Assembly (NCBI RefSeq): GCF_014648815.1
Contig: NZ_BMRV01000015.1
Span: forward strand, 124,001-188,000
Direction: 5' to 3'
Source of the DNA: Streptomyces flaveolus
Lineage (GTDB): Bacteria > Actinomycetota > Actinomycetes > Streptomycetales > Streptomycetaceae
Length of the DNA: 64,000 bases
The position numbers and the translations under genes are program-made. The notes beneath the pieces are model-generated. The model saw only the letters and a list, made by a program, of their open reading frames with translations, did not search any database and had not been told where the DNA came from. Positions within the stretch are counted from its first letter, which is position 1. The number at the start of each line of letters is the position of its first letter. Positions 54,411 to 62,976 of this stretch are shown one piece after another.

Positions 54411-55106
54411 TCAGCCGGTCTTCTGCCAGTCCGAGCAGCCGACCGTCTTGAAGTAGGCGTCCGAGGCGCTGATGCGCACGACCGCCGTACCGGACACGTT
54501 GTTGTTCGCGATGATCGACTCGAGCGAGTGGTCGGCGTTCTTGGCGCGCTCCCAGTAGCAGCCGTCGTCGGTGTTGCCCGTGGACTTGTAGGTGCCGGGG
54601 GCGATGTCGGTGCCGACCGCGAACATGCCGCCGTCCCCGGACATCTTGGCGGCGGGAGTGCCCTTGGCCTTCGGGTCGACGGCCTCCCAGTCGCCGCAGC
54701 CGCTCGACTTGAAGAACTTGTCGGTGGCCTTGACGGTGACGTAACCGGTGCCGGTCACATTGTCGTTGGCCAGCAGCGAGTCCAACTCGCCCGAGGCGTC
54801 CTTGGCACGCTCCCAGTAGCACATGCCGTCCGTGTTGCCGGTGGTGCGGTAGGTGCCGGGCTTGACGTCCGAGCCGACCTCGAAGTCGCCGTCCCCCTCG
54901 AAGGCGGCCTTCTTCTCCGCCTTCGCCGCGTCCGCGCCGCCCCCGGCCGAACCCGCGTCCTTCTTGCCGCCGGACTGCTGCCCGGCGGACGCCGAAGAGC
55001 TCTTGCCGTCGGAGCCGCCGTCGTCGCTGCCGGAGTTCGCCGAGACGGCTCCGATGACGACGATCCCCACAACGGCGCCCAGCGCGACCTTGCCCTTCAT
55101 GCCCAT
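54411..55106 (-). CDS. Membrane-anchored/exported protein with two tandem repeat domains
   Basis: A 231-residue protein with an N-terminal hydrophobic anchor (VALGAVVGIVVIGAVSA), a Ser/Gly/Lys linker and two ~65-residue repeats. Each repeat carries VGxDxxPGTYxxTGNTDxxC, YWERAK, an Asn-rich turn (LLANDNVTGTG; IIANNNVSGTA) and a final GCxDW. The spacing of the Cys pair suggests one disulfide per repeat. The family is common in actinobacteria but unnamed. ATG 55106 follows GGAGGGG. The promoter with an overlapping dyad lies at 55168-55208. Confidence 0.82.
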   Translation of the reverse strand: MGMKGKVALGAVVGIVVIGAVSANSGSDDGGSDGKSSSASAGQQSGGKKDAGSAGGGADAAKAEKKAAFEGDGDFEVGSDVKPGTYRTTGNTDGMCYWERAKDASGELDSLLANDNVTGTGYVTVKATDKFFKSSGCGDWEAVDPKAKGTPAAKMSGDGGMFAVGTDIAPGTYKSTGNTDDGCYWERAKNADHSLESIIANNNVSGTAVVRISASDAYFKTVGCSDWQKTG

Positions 55107-55167
55107 GGCTGTGTCCCCTCCCCTGTGGCGACCGCCTCTTGTCGGCGACCGCTCGTTGGCGAGGTCA

Positions 55168-55208
55168 ATAAGAACAGATGCTGTGAACCGAGTCAACCAG
55201 GTTCACAG
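55168..55208 (-). promoter_or_regulatory. Minus-strand promoter with overlapping 28-bp operator-like dyad
   Basis: On the minus strand TTGACT (55191-55196) and TCTTAT (55168-55173) are separated by exactly 17 bp. The -35 lies inside a dyad with 9-bp perfect arms CTGTGAACC (55181-55189) and GGTTCACAG (55200-55208). A protein bound there would block the promoter. The dyad also lies 87 bp upstream of the divergent HTH-methylase gene. Confidence 0.6.
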
Positions 55209-55295
55209 AGTCGAGCGAGTACACGGCCGTGAATGCGTCGATCCACGCCGTCTCGGTATGCTCGTCGCCACACACGGACGAGGGGAGCCGCGCGG

Positions 55296-57329
55296 GTGCA
55301 GGACAACGCGACTGAAGTGACCGCCGCCGGAATCGCACGGCTCGCCGGTGTCGGCCGCGCGGCCGTGAGCAACTGGCGCCGCCGGCACGCCGACTTCCCC
55401 AAGCCCGTCGGCGGCACCGAGACCAGCCCCTCCTTCGCCCTCGCCGAGATCGAGGAATGGCTGCGCAGCCAGGGCAAGCTCGCCGAGGTCCCCCTGCGTG
55501 AACGCGTCTGGCAGCAACTCGCCGGCCACCCCGAGGGACCGGTCACGGCGCTCACCCACGCCGGCTGCGTCCTCCTGCTCATCCACGACCGCCCCACCGA
55601 CTGGCTGGACATGAGCGCCGGCTCCGACGAGCGCCTCGCCGCCCTGCTGCCCGCCGCACTCGACCAGGTGCTCGCCCCGCGCTTCGGCACCGACCGCGAC
55701 CGCACTGTCGCCACCCCGATCAGCCCCCGCCTGCTGCCCTCCGTACCGCTCCTGCGCGGCGCCGCCGAACTCGCCGCGGCCCAGGGCGCGCGGCAGACGT
55801 ACGAGTTCCTGCTCGGCCGGCACCTCGACGCCAACCCGCGGCACTACACCCTCACCCCGAACCCCCTCGCCGAGCTGATGGCCGAACTCGCCGGCCCCGC
55901 CCGGACGGTGCTCGACCCGGCCTGCGGCACCGGCACCCTGCTCCGCGCGGTCGACGCCCGCCCCGGCCAGGAGCAGTACGGCCAGGACAGCGCCCCCGAA
56001 CTGGCCGCCCTCACCGGACTGCGGCTCGCCCTGAGCAGCACGGCCGCCGTGCGCATCGCCGCCGGCGACACCCTGCGCGCGGACGCCTTCCCCGAACTGC
56101 GCGCCGACGCCGTCCTGTGCCACCCGCCGTTCAACGAGCGCAACTGGGGACACGACGAACTCGCCTACGACACCCGCTGGGAGTACGGCTTCCCGGCCCG
56201 CACCGAGTCCGAGCTGGCCTGGGTGCAGCACGCCCTGGCCCGCCTGACGGACGGCGGCACGGCCGTCCTCCTCATGCCGCCCGCCGCCGCCTCCCGCCGC
56301 TCCGGCCGCCGCATCCGCGCCGACCTGCTGCGCCGGGGCGCCCTGCGGGCCGTCGTCGCCCTGCCGGTCGGCGCGGCACCGCCGCACAACATCCCGCTCC
56401 ACCTGTGGGTGCTGCGCCGCCCCGAGAAGGCCCCCGCACAGCCGGAGGTACTGCTCGCCGACACGGGCCAGTTCGCCGGCGAGGGACGCGGCGGACCGGA
56501 CTGGCGGGCCGTACGCGAGGCCGTGCTCGACGCGTGGCGGGACTTCGACCGCGCCGGACACCTCGACGAACGCCCGGGCCTGGCCCGCTCCCTGCCCGTC
56601 ATCGCACTCCTCGACGACGACGTCGACCTCGCCCCGGCCCGCCACCTGCCGCCGCCCGCCGCCGCCGACGGCGCCGAACAGCTCACCGACGTACGCGAAC
56701 GCCTCGGCGAGACCCTGCGCCTGGCCGCCGACCTCACCCCGCCGCCCGCCGGCACCGCACCGGCCACGCCCCGCTGGCCCCTCACCACCGTCGGCGAACT
56801 CGCCCGCGGCGGCGCCCTGAAGATGCGCACCGGCACGAACGGCGGCCACGCGCGCGTGCCCGTCCTCACCGACCTCGACGTCCTCGCCGGCACCGCCCCC
56901 ACCGGCACCCTCCCGGAGAGCGACGAGGAACCCGTGCTCACCGAGCCGGGCGACGTCGTCCTGCCGGTCCTCGGCGGCGACTCCGTCGCCCGCGTGATCG
57001 ACGACGCCACCGCCGGCGCCGCCCTGGGACGCCACCTCGTCCTGCTGCGCCCCGACCCGGCCGCGCTGGACCCCTGGTTCCTCGCCGGGTCCCTGCGCGG
57101 CACCGCCAACAACCGCCAGGCCAGCAGCTACGCCTCCACCGCCACCCGCCTCGACGTACGCCGCCTCCAGCTCCCCCGGCTCCCGCTGGACGCACAGCGC
57201 CGCTACGGCGCCCGCTTCCGCGCCCTCGACGAGTTCGAACGGGCGCTCAGGCACGCCGGCCGCCTCGGCGAGCAGCTCGTACGCGGCATGTACGACGGCC
57301 TGACGGACGGCACGGTCGCCCCCGACTGA
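55296..57329 (+). CDS. HTH + N6-methylase-like + HsdS-like fusion protein
   Basis: A 677-residue protein. The N-terminal helix-turn-helix (residues ~8-40, TAAGIARLAGVGRAAVSNWR) is followed by a class I methylase fold with motif I DPACGTG (207-213). Motif IV is HPPF (276-279) instead of N/D-PP-Y/F, and a C-terminal half resembles a type I specificity subunit (EPGDVVLPVLGGDS ... YASTATRLDVRRLQLPRLPL). No restriction subunit is nearby. The altered motif IV makes methylation doubtful, and it may act as a DNA-binding regulator. GTG 55296 follows AGGGGAG. Confidence 0.85.
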   Translation: MQDNATEVTAAGIARLAGVGRAAVSNWRRRHADFPKPVGGTETSPSFALAEIEEWLRSQGKLAEVPLRERVWQQLAGHPEGPVTALTHAGCVLLLIHDRPTDWLDMSAGSDERLAALLPAALDQVLAPRFGTDRDRTVATPISPRLLPSVPLLRGAAELAAAQGARQTYEFLLGRHLDANPRHYTLTPNPLAELMAELAGPARTVLDPACGTGTLLRAVDARPGQEQYGQDSAPELAALTGLRLALSSTAAVRIAAGDTLRADAFPELRADAVLCHPPFNERNWGHDELAYDTRWEYGFPARTESELAWVQHALARLTDGGTAVLLMPPAAASRRSGRRIRADLLRRGALRAVVALPVGAAPPHNIPLHLWVLRRPEKAPAQPEVLLADTGQFAGEGRGGPDWRAVREAVLDAWRDFDRAGHLDERPGLARSLPVIALLDDDVDLAPARHLPPPAAADGAEQLTDVRERLGETLRLAADLTPPPAGTAPATPRWPLTTVGELARGGALKMRTGTNGGHARVPVLTDLDVLAGTAPTGTLPESDEEPVLTEPGDVVLPVLGGDSVARVIDDATAGAALGRHLVLLRPDPAALDPWFLAGSLRGTANNRQASSYASTATRLDVRRLQLPRLPLDAQRRYGARFRALDEFERALRHAGRLGEQLVRGMYDGLTDGTVAPD

Positions 57330-57454
57330 CGCCCCGGGCACGGGAAGTGACCAGCACGACAACGGTTCGGTACAACCCTGGGCCGGTTGTCCGTGTCGGC
57401 CTATACGCTCGATGCCGACAACGTCGGTCCACGCCCCAGGTACCAGGAGCAGCC

Positions 57455-58117
57455 ATGCATGGCCACGGCTACCCGCAGCCGGTGAAGCAGCCACCCCCGA
57501 CGGGCTGGCTGGTCTTCCTGCGCGTGCTGTTCGTGGCCATCTCGGTCTTCACCATCGGCCTGCTGGCCTGGACGATGCTGCTGCGGCTGGCGATCGTCAC
57601 GCGCAAGGCGCTGGACTGGGGCCTGTTCGTGGCCGCGATGGCCGCGGACGCGCTCGCGCTCGTCCTGATCGGCACCGAGCCCGGCGACGAGATCCACACC
57701 GCGGGCGGCTGGACGGGCATGGCCCTGCTGTTCGGCACGCTCGTGGCCGTCATGGCGTACTACCTGGCGGCCGACGTCCGCCACTTCCACCAGCTCCGCT
57801 ACGGGACCGGATACGCGCCCCAGCCGGCCCCCGCCCCGGGGTACGGCTATCCGCAGTCCCCGGCGTCGCCGTACACCGCCACCACCGTCCCGCAGACGGC
57901 CCGTCAGCCGATCGTGCCCCAGCCCCACCACACCCCGCCCCCGATGCCGCCGACGCCCACCCCGGTACCGACGCCGCCTGCCCAGACCCCCGCACCCACC
58001 CCGCCGCCGCACACCCCCGCCCCCGCCCGCATCGACCAGGTCCGCGCCGAACTCGACGAGCTCAGCGACTACCTCCGCAGGCACGACGGCAACGGCAATC
58101 ACGAGGGCATGAGGTGA
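57455..58117 (+). CDS. Membrane protein with Pro-rich tail, coupled to a Ser/Thr kinase
   Basis: A 220-residue protein. Three hydrophobic segments (VFLRVLFVAISVFTIGLLAW, LDWGLFVAAMAADALALVLI and GMALLFGTLVAVMAYYLAAD) precede a ~100-residue Pro/Thr-rich tail and a short helix (ARIDQVRAELDELSDYL). Its stop overlaps the start of the kinase gene (GTGA), so the two are likely to work together, perhaps with the membrane protein as kinase anchor or substrate. ATG 57455 follows CAGGAG. No named family is recognised. Confidence 0.82.
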   Translation: MHGHGYPQPVKQPPPTGWLVFLRVLFVAISVFTIGLLAWTMLLRLAIVTRKALDWGLFVAAMAADALALVLIGTEPGDEIHTAGGWTGMALLFGTLVAVMAYYLAADVRHFHQLRYGTGYAPQPAPAPGYGYPQSPASPYTATTVPQTARQPIVPQPHHTPPPMPPTPTPVPTPPAQTPAPTPPPHTPAPARIDQVRAELDELSDYLRRHDGNGNHEGMR

Positions 58118-59646
58118 CCGTGGCGACAGGACGCGTCGTCGCCGGCCGCTACGAGCTGTCCACGCTCATCGGACAGGGCGGCATGGGCCAGGTCTGGACG
58201 GCATACGACCAGCGGCTCGACCGGCGCGTCGCCGTGAAGCTGCTGCGCCCCGACAAGGTGGCCGGCCAGGAGGCCGACGAACTGCGCCGCCGGTTCGTGC
58301 GCGAATGCCGGGTGACCGCGCAGGTCGACCACCCCGGCCTGGTCACCGTGCACGACGCGGGCAGCGAGGGCGAGGAACTCTTCCTCGTCATGCAGTACGT
58401 CGACGGCGCCGACCTCTCCGACCACCTCGCCGAGCACGACCCCTACCCCTGGCAGTGGGCCGTCGCGGTCGCCGCCCAGCTGTGCGCCGTCCTCAGCGCC
58501 GTGCACGCCGTGCCGATCGTCCACCGCGACCTCAAGCCGCGCAACGTGATGGTGAAGCAGGACGGCACCGTCACCGTCCTCGACCTCGGCGTCGCCTCCG
58601 TCATGGACGCCGACACCACCCGCCTCACCCACACCGGCACCCCCATAGGCTCACCCGCCTACATGGCGCCCGAGCAGGCGATGGGCGGCGCCGTCGGCCC
58701 CTACACCGACCTGTACGCACTCGGCGTCCTCCTGCACGAACTGCTCAGCGGCGACGTCCCGTTCGCGGGATCGACGGCCCTCGGCGTACTCCACCGGCAC
58801 CTGTACGAACCGCCCCTGCCGGTGCGCCGCATACGCCCCGAGGTCCCCGAGGCCCTCGAGGCACTCGTCCTGCGCCTGCTCGCCAAGGACCCGCAGCACC
58901 GCCCCGCCTCCGCCCAGGAGGTCTACGAACACCTGGCCCTGCTGCTGCCCGCACGCGGCATGCCCACCGGCGGCCCCCTCGACCCCACCCGCCCCTTCGT
59001 ACGCCCGCACGCCCCCTGGCCCGACCGCGCCCGCACCCCCGCACCCCGGCCCGCCCCGGCCGCCCCCGTCGCCGAAGCCGGGAAGCCGGACGTCGCCCGC
59101 GCCGTCGACGACGTCAAACGCCTCCTCGGCGAGGGCCGCATCACCCAGGCCGTCGACATCCTCGGCGCGATCCTGCCCGCCGCCGCCGAACAGCACGGCG
59201 AACGCTCCCCGGTCGTCCGCAGCCTGCGCAAGCAGTACGCCGCCACCCTCATGGACGACGGCCAGTACCGCCGCGCCCTGCCCGAACTGCGCCGGCTCGC
59301 CGACGAACGTGCCGCCGAGGCCGGCCAGGCCGACCCCCAGTCCCTGCGCCACCGCTACGACGCCGCCCAGTGCCTGGAACAGCTCGGCGAACCGGCCGCC
59401 GCCCTCGCCGAGTACCGCGCCCTGCTGCCGTACTACGAGAACCAGTACGTCGCCGGCGACCCCGACCTCGCCCACGACGTCCGCCGCCGCATCGGCCACC
59501 TCCTGCTCGCCCTCGGCGACCGCGCCGCCGCCCACGAGACGCTGGCCCGGCTCCTGCACGACGTGGAGCGCACCCACGGCCCCGGGCACCCCCTCGCGGC
59601 CGAGGTCCGGCGCACGCTCGAATGGCTCGGCCAGGTACGCGGCTAG
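58114..59646 (+). CDS. Soluble Ser/Thr protein kinase with TPR-like C-terminus
   Basis: A 510-residue Hanks-type kinase: P-loop IGQGGMGQVW, Lys42, HRDLKPRN (Asp139), DLG in place of DFG, and GSPAYMAPEQ. The kinase domain ends near 280. After a Pro-rich linker, the last ~190 residues are helical repeats with tetratricopeptide character (LPELRRLADERAAEAGQADP ... LLALGDRAAAHETLARLLHD). There is no transmembrane or PASTA domain, so membrane attachment probably comes through the coupled upstream protein. GTG 58114 overlaps that gene's stop. Confidence 0.93.
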   Translation: MTVATGRVVAGRYELSTLIGQGGMGQVWTAYDQRLDRRVAVKLLRPDKVAGQEADELRRRFVRECRVTAQVDHPGLVTVHDAGSEGEELFLVMQYVDGADLSDHLAEHDPYPWQWAVAVAAQLCAVLSAVHAVPIVHRDLKPRNVMVKQDGTVTVLDLGVASVMDADTTRLTHTGTPIGSPAYMAPEQAMGGAVGPYTDLYALGVLLHELLSGDVPFAGSTALGVLHRHLYEPPLPVRRIRPEVPEALEALVLRLLAKDPQHRPASAQEVYEHLALLLPARGMPTGGPLDPTRPFVRPHAPWPDRARTPAPRPAPAAPVAEAGKPDVARAVDDVKRLLGEGRITQAVDILGAILPAAAEQHGERSPVVRSLRKQYAATLMDDGQYRRALPELRRLADERAAEAGQADPQSLRHRYDAAQCLEQLGEPAAALAEYRALLPYYENQYVAGDPDLAHDVRRRIGHLLLALGDRAAAHETLARLLHDVERTHGPGHPLAAEVRRTLEWLGQVRG

Positions 59647-59825
59647 TCCCCGCGGTCCGCCGGCCCTCACCGGCCGACCGACCCGGCACCTTCGGCGGCG
59701 GCGCGGCGGTGCCCGAAGTCCCCGTGAATCGTTGGTCGAATGGGTTGGCCAAAGCTGGGCCACTGCCTACCATCGATCATCGCAAGACTTTGTGCACCGT
59801 CGCACAATCTCCTCGGGAGGTTTCC

Positions 59826-60473
59826 TTGCACCGCCGCCGTCGCACCGCGCTCCTCCTCACCGCCGCGATCGCCGCCGCGGCCCCCCTGCTCACCGCCTGC
59901 GGGAACGACGCGCATCCCGGCGCGGCCGCCGTCGTCGGCGACCAGCGGATCACCGTCGCCCAGCTGGAGAACCGGGTCGACGAGGTACGCGACGCGCAGC
60001 GGGCCGCCGTCCCGGACGACACCCAGTACCAGCAGGTCGTCGCCCGCACCGGCACCCTCACCCGCGACACCCTGCACGGCATGGTCCTCGACCGGGTACT
60101 GCACCGCGCCGCCCAGGACGCGGGCGTGAGCGTCTCCCGCAAGGAGGTCCAGCAGATGCGCAGCGGCCTGGAGCAGCAGGCCGGCGGCGCCAAGGAGCTG
60201 GAGACCGTCTGGCTCCAGCAGTACGGCGTCGCCCCCGAGCGTCTCGACGAGAACCTCCTCGTCCAGCTGGAGGCCCAGAAGCTCGCCGAACACCTCGGCA
60301 CCGACACCAGCCGCCCCGAGTTCTGGCAGGCCCTGTCCAAGGCCTCCCAGCAGCTCGACGTCGACCTCAACCCGCGCTACGGCACCTGGGACGTCCAGAA
60401 GAGCAGCCGCGTCGACGCCAAGACACCGTGGGTACGGGAAGTGACGGCGGCCGGAGCCCAGCGGACGGCGTAG
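59826..60473 (+). CDS. SurA N-terminal-like lipoprotein (putative chaperone)
   Basis: A 215-residue exported protein with lipobox LLTACG after a basic, hydrophobic N-terminus, then a SurA-like helical domain (AAVVGDQRITVAQLENRVDE ... RDTLHGMVLDRVLHRAAQDA ... VSVSRKEVQQM). It lacks a PPIase domain. The start is an unusual TTG at 59826, supported by GGGAGG eight bases upstream and by the position of the signal peptide. A hairpin terminator follows. Confidence 0.87.
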   Translation: MHRRRRTALLLTAAIAAAAPLLTACGNDAHPGAAAVVGDQRITVAQLENRVDEVRDAQRAAVPDDTQYQQVVARTGTLTRDTLHGMVLDRVLHRAAQDAGVSVSRKEVQQMRSGLEQQAGGAKELETVWLQQYGVAPERLDENLLVQLEAQKLAEHLGTDTSRPEFWQALSKASQQLDVDLNPRYGTWDVQKSSRVDAKTPWVREVTAAGAQRTA

Positions 60474-60484
60474 CGGCGTCCGCG

Positions 60485-60515
60485 CGGGCCGCGGCCCGGG
60501 GACGACCGCGGCCCG
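60485..60515 (+). terminator. Hairpin after the SurA-like lipoprotein gene
   Basis: Perfect 10-bp arms CGGGCCGCGG/CCGCGGCCCG with an 11-base loop, 11 bp after the stop codon. Confidence 0.7.
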
Positions 60516-60542
60516 GCCCGCACCGTGCGTTACGTTCGGATC

Positions 60543-61529
60543 GTGAACGCAACCAGCGCCGACCCCGCTCCCGGCACCGCCCCCGACCCGGGCCGCATCG
60601 TCCTGCTCACCACCAGCCACCGCGTCGCCCCCGGCCTGCTGTCCTGGCCCGCCTGGCAGGCCCTGCGCACCGCCGACCGCGTGCTGTGCGCCGACACCGC
60701 GCACCCGCAGCTGCCGTACCTGCGCGAGGCGGGCATACGGGTCGACGAGGCATCCCCGGCCGCCGAGGAACTGGTCGCCGCCTGCGCGGGCGGTCACACC
60801 GTGGTCGTCGTCGCGACCGGCGAGGGCGAGCCGGCCCTCACCGACGGCCTGGCCCGCCTCGCCGGCTCCGGCCGCGTCGCCATGCCCGAGCTGGAGCTGC
60901 TCCCCGCCTCCTACGACCTGCCGGGCGCCCGCCTCCTCGACCTCGTCCAGGTCATGGACCGCATCCGCGCGCAATGCCCCTGGTCCTCCCAGCGGACGCA
61001 CCAGGGACTGGCGAAGTACGCCATCGAGGAGGCCTACGAACTCGTCGAGGCCATCGAGGACGGCGACCGCGACGAACTGCGCGAGGAACTGGGCGACGTC
61101 CTCCTCCAGGTCGTCTTCCACGCCCGCATCGCGGAGGAGGACACCGAGGCGCCGTTCTCGATCGACGACGTCGCGGCCGGCATCGTCACCAAGCTCGTCC
61201 ACCGCCACCCGCACGTCTTCGGCGACGAGACGGCGACCACGCCGGAAGAGGTCAGGGAGCACTGGCTGCGCACCAAGGCGGTGGAGAAGCAGCGCACCTC
61301 GGTCACCGAGGGCGTCCCCCTCGGCCAGCCCGGCCTGGCCCTCGCCGCCAAACTGGCCTCCCGGGTCCGCACGGCGGGCCTGGAGGTACCGCTCCCCGGT
61401 GGCGAGGGCATCGGCTACGAACTCCTCGCCCTCGCGGCCCGCGCCGAATCGGAGGGCACGGACCCGGAAGCGGCCCTGCGCGCAGCGGCGCGGGCCTACC
61501 GGGACGCGATCAGGGAGGTCGAGGGATGA
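60543..61529 (+). CDS. mazG: Nucleoside triphosphate pyrophosphohydrolase MazG
   Basis: A 328-residue protein. The N-terminal part (~1-130) is a degenerate tetrapyrrole-methylase-like fold, as in actinobacterial MazG. The C-terminal MazG domain has MDRIRAQCPWSSQRTHQGLA, then EEAYELVEAIEDGD and ELREELGDVLLQ: the E-E-x-x-E...E-x-x-D metal site. It removes aberrant or excess NTPs. GTG 60543 and GTG 60525 are both possible; neither has a ribosome site, and TACGTT just upstream would suit a leaderless transcript. The P450 gene overlaps its stop (ATGA). Confidence 0.9.
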   Translation: MNATSADPAPGTAPDPGRIVLLTTSHRVAPGLLSWPAWQALRTADRVLCADTAHPQLPYLREAGIRVDEASPAAEELVAACAGGHTVVVVATGEGEPALTDGLARLAGSGRVAMPELELLPASYDLPGARLLDLVQVMDRIRAQCPWSSQRTHQGLAKYAIEEAYELVEAIEDGDRDELREELGDVLLQVVFHARIAEEDTEAPFSIDDVAAGIVTKLVHRHPHVFGDETATTPEEVREHWLRTKAVEKQRTSVTEGVPLGQPGLALAAKLASRVRTAGLEVPLPGGEGIGYELLALAARAESEGTDPEAALRAAARAYRDAIREVEG

Positions 61530-62833
61530 CCGGCGGGCCCGCCCCCGACCGCCCGGCTCCCGAGCTGTTCACCTGGGAGTTCGCGAGCGACCCCTACCCC
61601 GCCTACGCCTGGCTGCGCGAGCACGCCCCCGTGCGCCGCACGACCCTGCCCAGCGGCGTGGACGCCTGGCTGGTCACCCGGTACGCCGACGCCCGGCAGG
61701 CCCTCGCCGACCAGCGGCTGTCCAAGAACCCGGCGCACCACGACGAGCCCGCACACGCCAAGGGGAAGACCGGCATTCCGGGCGAGCGCAAGGCCGAGCT
61801 GATGACGCATCTGCTCAACATCGACCCGCCGGACCACACGAGGCTGCGCCGGCTGGTGAGCAAGGCGTTCACGCCACGGCGCGTCGCCGAGTTCGCGCCA
61901 CGGGTGCAGGAGCTCGCCGACGATCTGATCGACCGGTTCGCCGCCACCGGCTCCGCCGACCTCATCCACGAATTCGCCTTCCCCCTGCCCATCTACGCCA
62001 TCTGCGACCTGCTCGGCGTGCCCCGCGAGGACCAGGACGACTTCCGGGACTGGGCGGGCATGATGATCCGCCACGGGGGCGGCCCCCGGGGTGGCGTCGC
62101 ACGGTCGGTCAAGAAGATGCGGGGCTATCTCGCCGACCTCATCCACCGCAAGCGCGCCGCACTGCCGGCCGAGCCCGGCCCCGGCGAGGACCTCATCTCC
62201 GGTCTCATCCGCGCCTCCGACCACGGTGAGCACCTCACCGAGAACGAGGCCGCGGCCATGGCGTTCATCCTTTTGTTCGCCGGGTTCGAGACCACGGTCA
62301 ATCTCGTCGGCAACGGCACGTACGCCCTGCTCACCCACCCCGAGCAGCGGGCCCGTCTGCAGGGCTCCCTCGCCGCCGGCGAGCGCGGTCTGCTGGAGAC
62401 CGGCGTCGAGGAACTGCTCCGCTTCGACGGCCCCGTGGAGCTCGCCACCTGGCGCTTCGCCACCGAGGCGCTCACCATCGGCGGGCAGGACATCGCTCCC
62501 GGCGATCCCGTCCTCGTCGTCCTGGCCGCCGCCGACCGGGATCCGGAGCGGTTCGCCGACCCGGACACCCTCGACCTCTCCCGCAGGGACAGCCAGCACC
62601 TCGGGTACGGCCACGGCATCCACTACTGCCTCGGCGCCCCGCTCGCACGGCTGGAGGGGCAGACCGCGCTCGCCACGCTCTTCACCCGCCTCCCGGACCT
62701 GGCCCTCGCCGCGGACCCGGCCGAACTGCGCTGGCGCGGCGGGCTCATCATGCGGGGGCTGCGCACCCTGCCGGTGTCGTTCACACCGGTCCCGTCGCCG
62801 CCCGGGAACGATCCGTCGCCGACGCAAAGGTGA
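61526..62833 (+). CDS. Cytochrome P450, CYP107-type
   Basis: A 435-residue soluble P450. The I-helix LLFAGFETTVN has the A-G-x-E-T oxygen-activation motif. The K-helix E-L-L-R gives the ExxR salt bridge. The heme loop LGYGHGIHYCLGAPLAR has Cys368 as iron ligand (Tyr in place of the usual Phe). It is co-translated with mazG by ATGA overlap. By position it corresponds, from memory, to S. coelicolor CYP107U1 (SCO3099), which is linked to sporulation. No ferredoxin gene is adjacent, so redox partners are encoded elsewhere. Confidence 0.94.
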   Translation: MTGGPAPDRPAPELFTWEFASDPYPAYAWLREHAPVRRTTLPSGVDAWLVTRYADARQALADQRLSKNPAHHDEPAHAKGKTGIPGERKAELMTHLLNIDPPDHTRLRRLVSKAFTPRRVAEFAPRVQELADDLIDRFAATGSADLIHEFAFPLPIYAICDLLGVPREDQDDFRDWAGMMIRHGGGPRGGVARSVKKMRGYLADLIHRKRAALPAEPGPGEDLISGLIRASDHGEHLTENEAAAMAFILLFAGFETTVNLVGNGTYALLTHPEQRARLQGSLAAGERGLLETGVEELLRFDGPVELATWRFATEALTIGGQDIAPGDPVLVVLAAADRDPERFADPDTLDLSRRDSQHLGYGHGIHYCLGAPLARLEGQTALATLFTRLPDLALAADPAELRWRGGLIMRGLRTLPVSFTPVPSPPGNDPSPTQR

Positions 62834-62976
62834 CACGCGCTCACCTCTGTGATCTTCACGTGATCTGCGCGGCATGAACTTGTGACAAGCGATCATCTGC
62901 CTATACGTTCACGGATCAGCGTGGCGCCGAGCATCACTCGCCGCGCCGCCCTCGCTGTCTCGTGAAAGGTCGTCGC

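Noticed and set aside
57358..57427. Short inverted repeats GACAAC/GTTGTC and CCGAC/GTCGG before the membrane-protein gene.
   Set aside because: Arms of five to six bases are expected by chance in this composition, and no promoter alignment supports them.
62834..62976. A c-di-AMP (ydaO-type) riboswitch in front of the rpf gene.
   Set aside because: The gap is only 143 bp and lacks the conserved ydaO core. That element belongs to another rpf gene (rpfA) that probably lies beyond the window.
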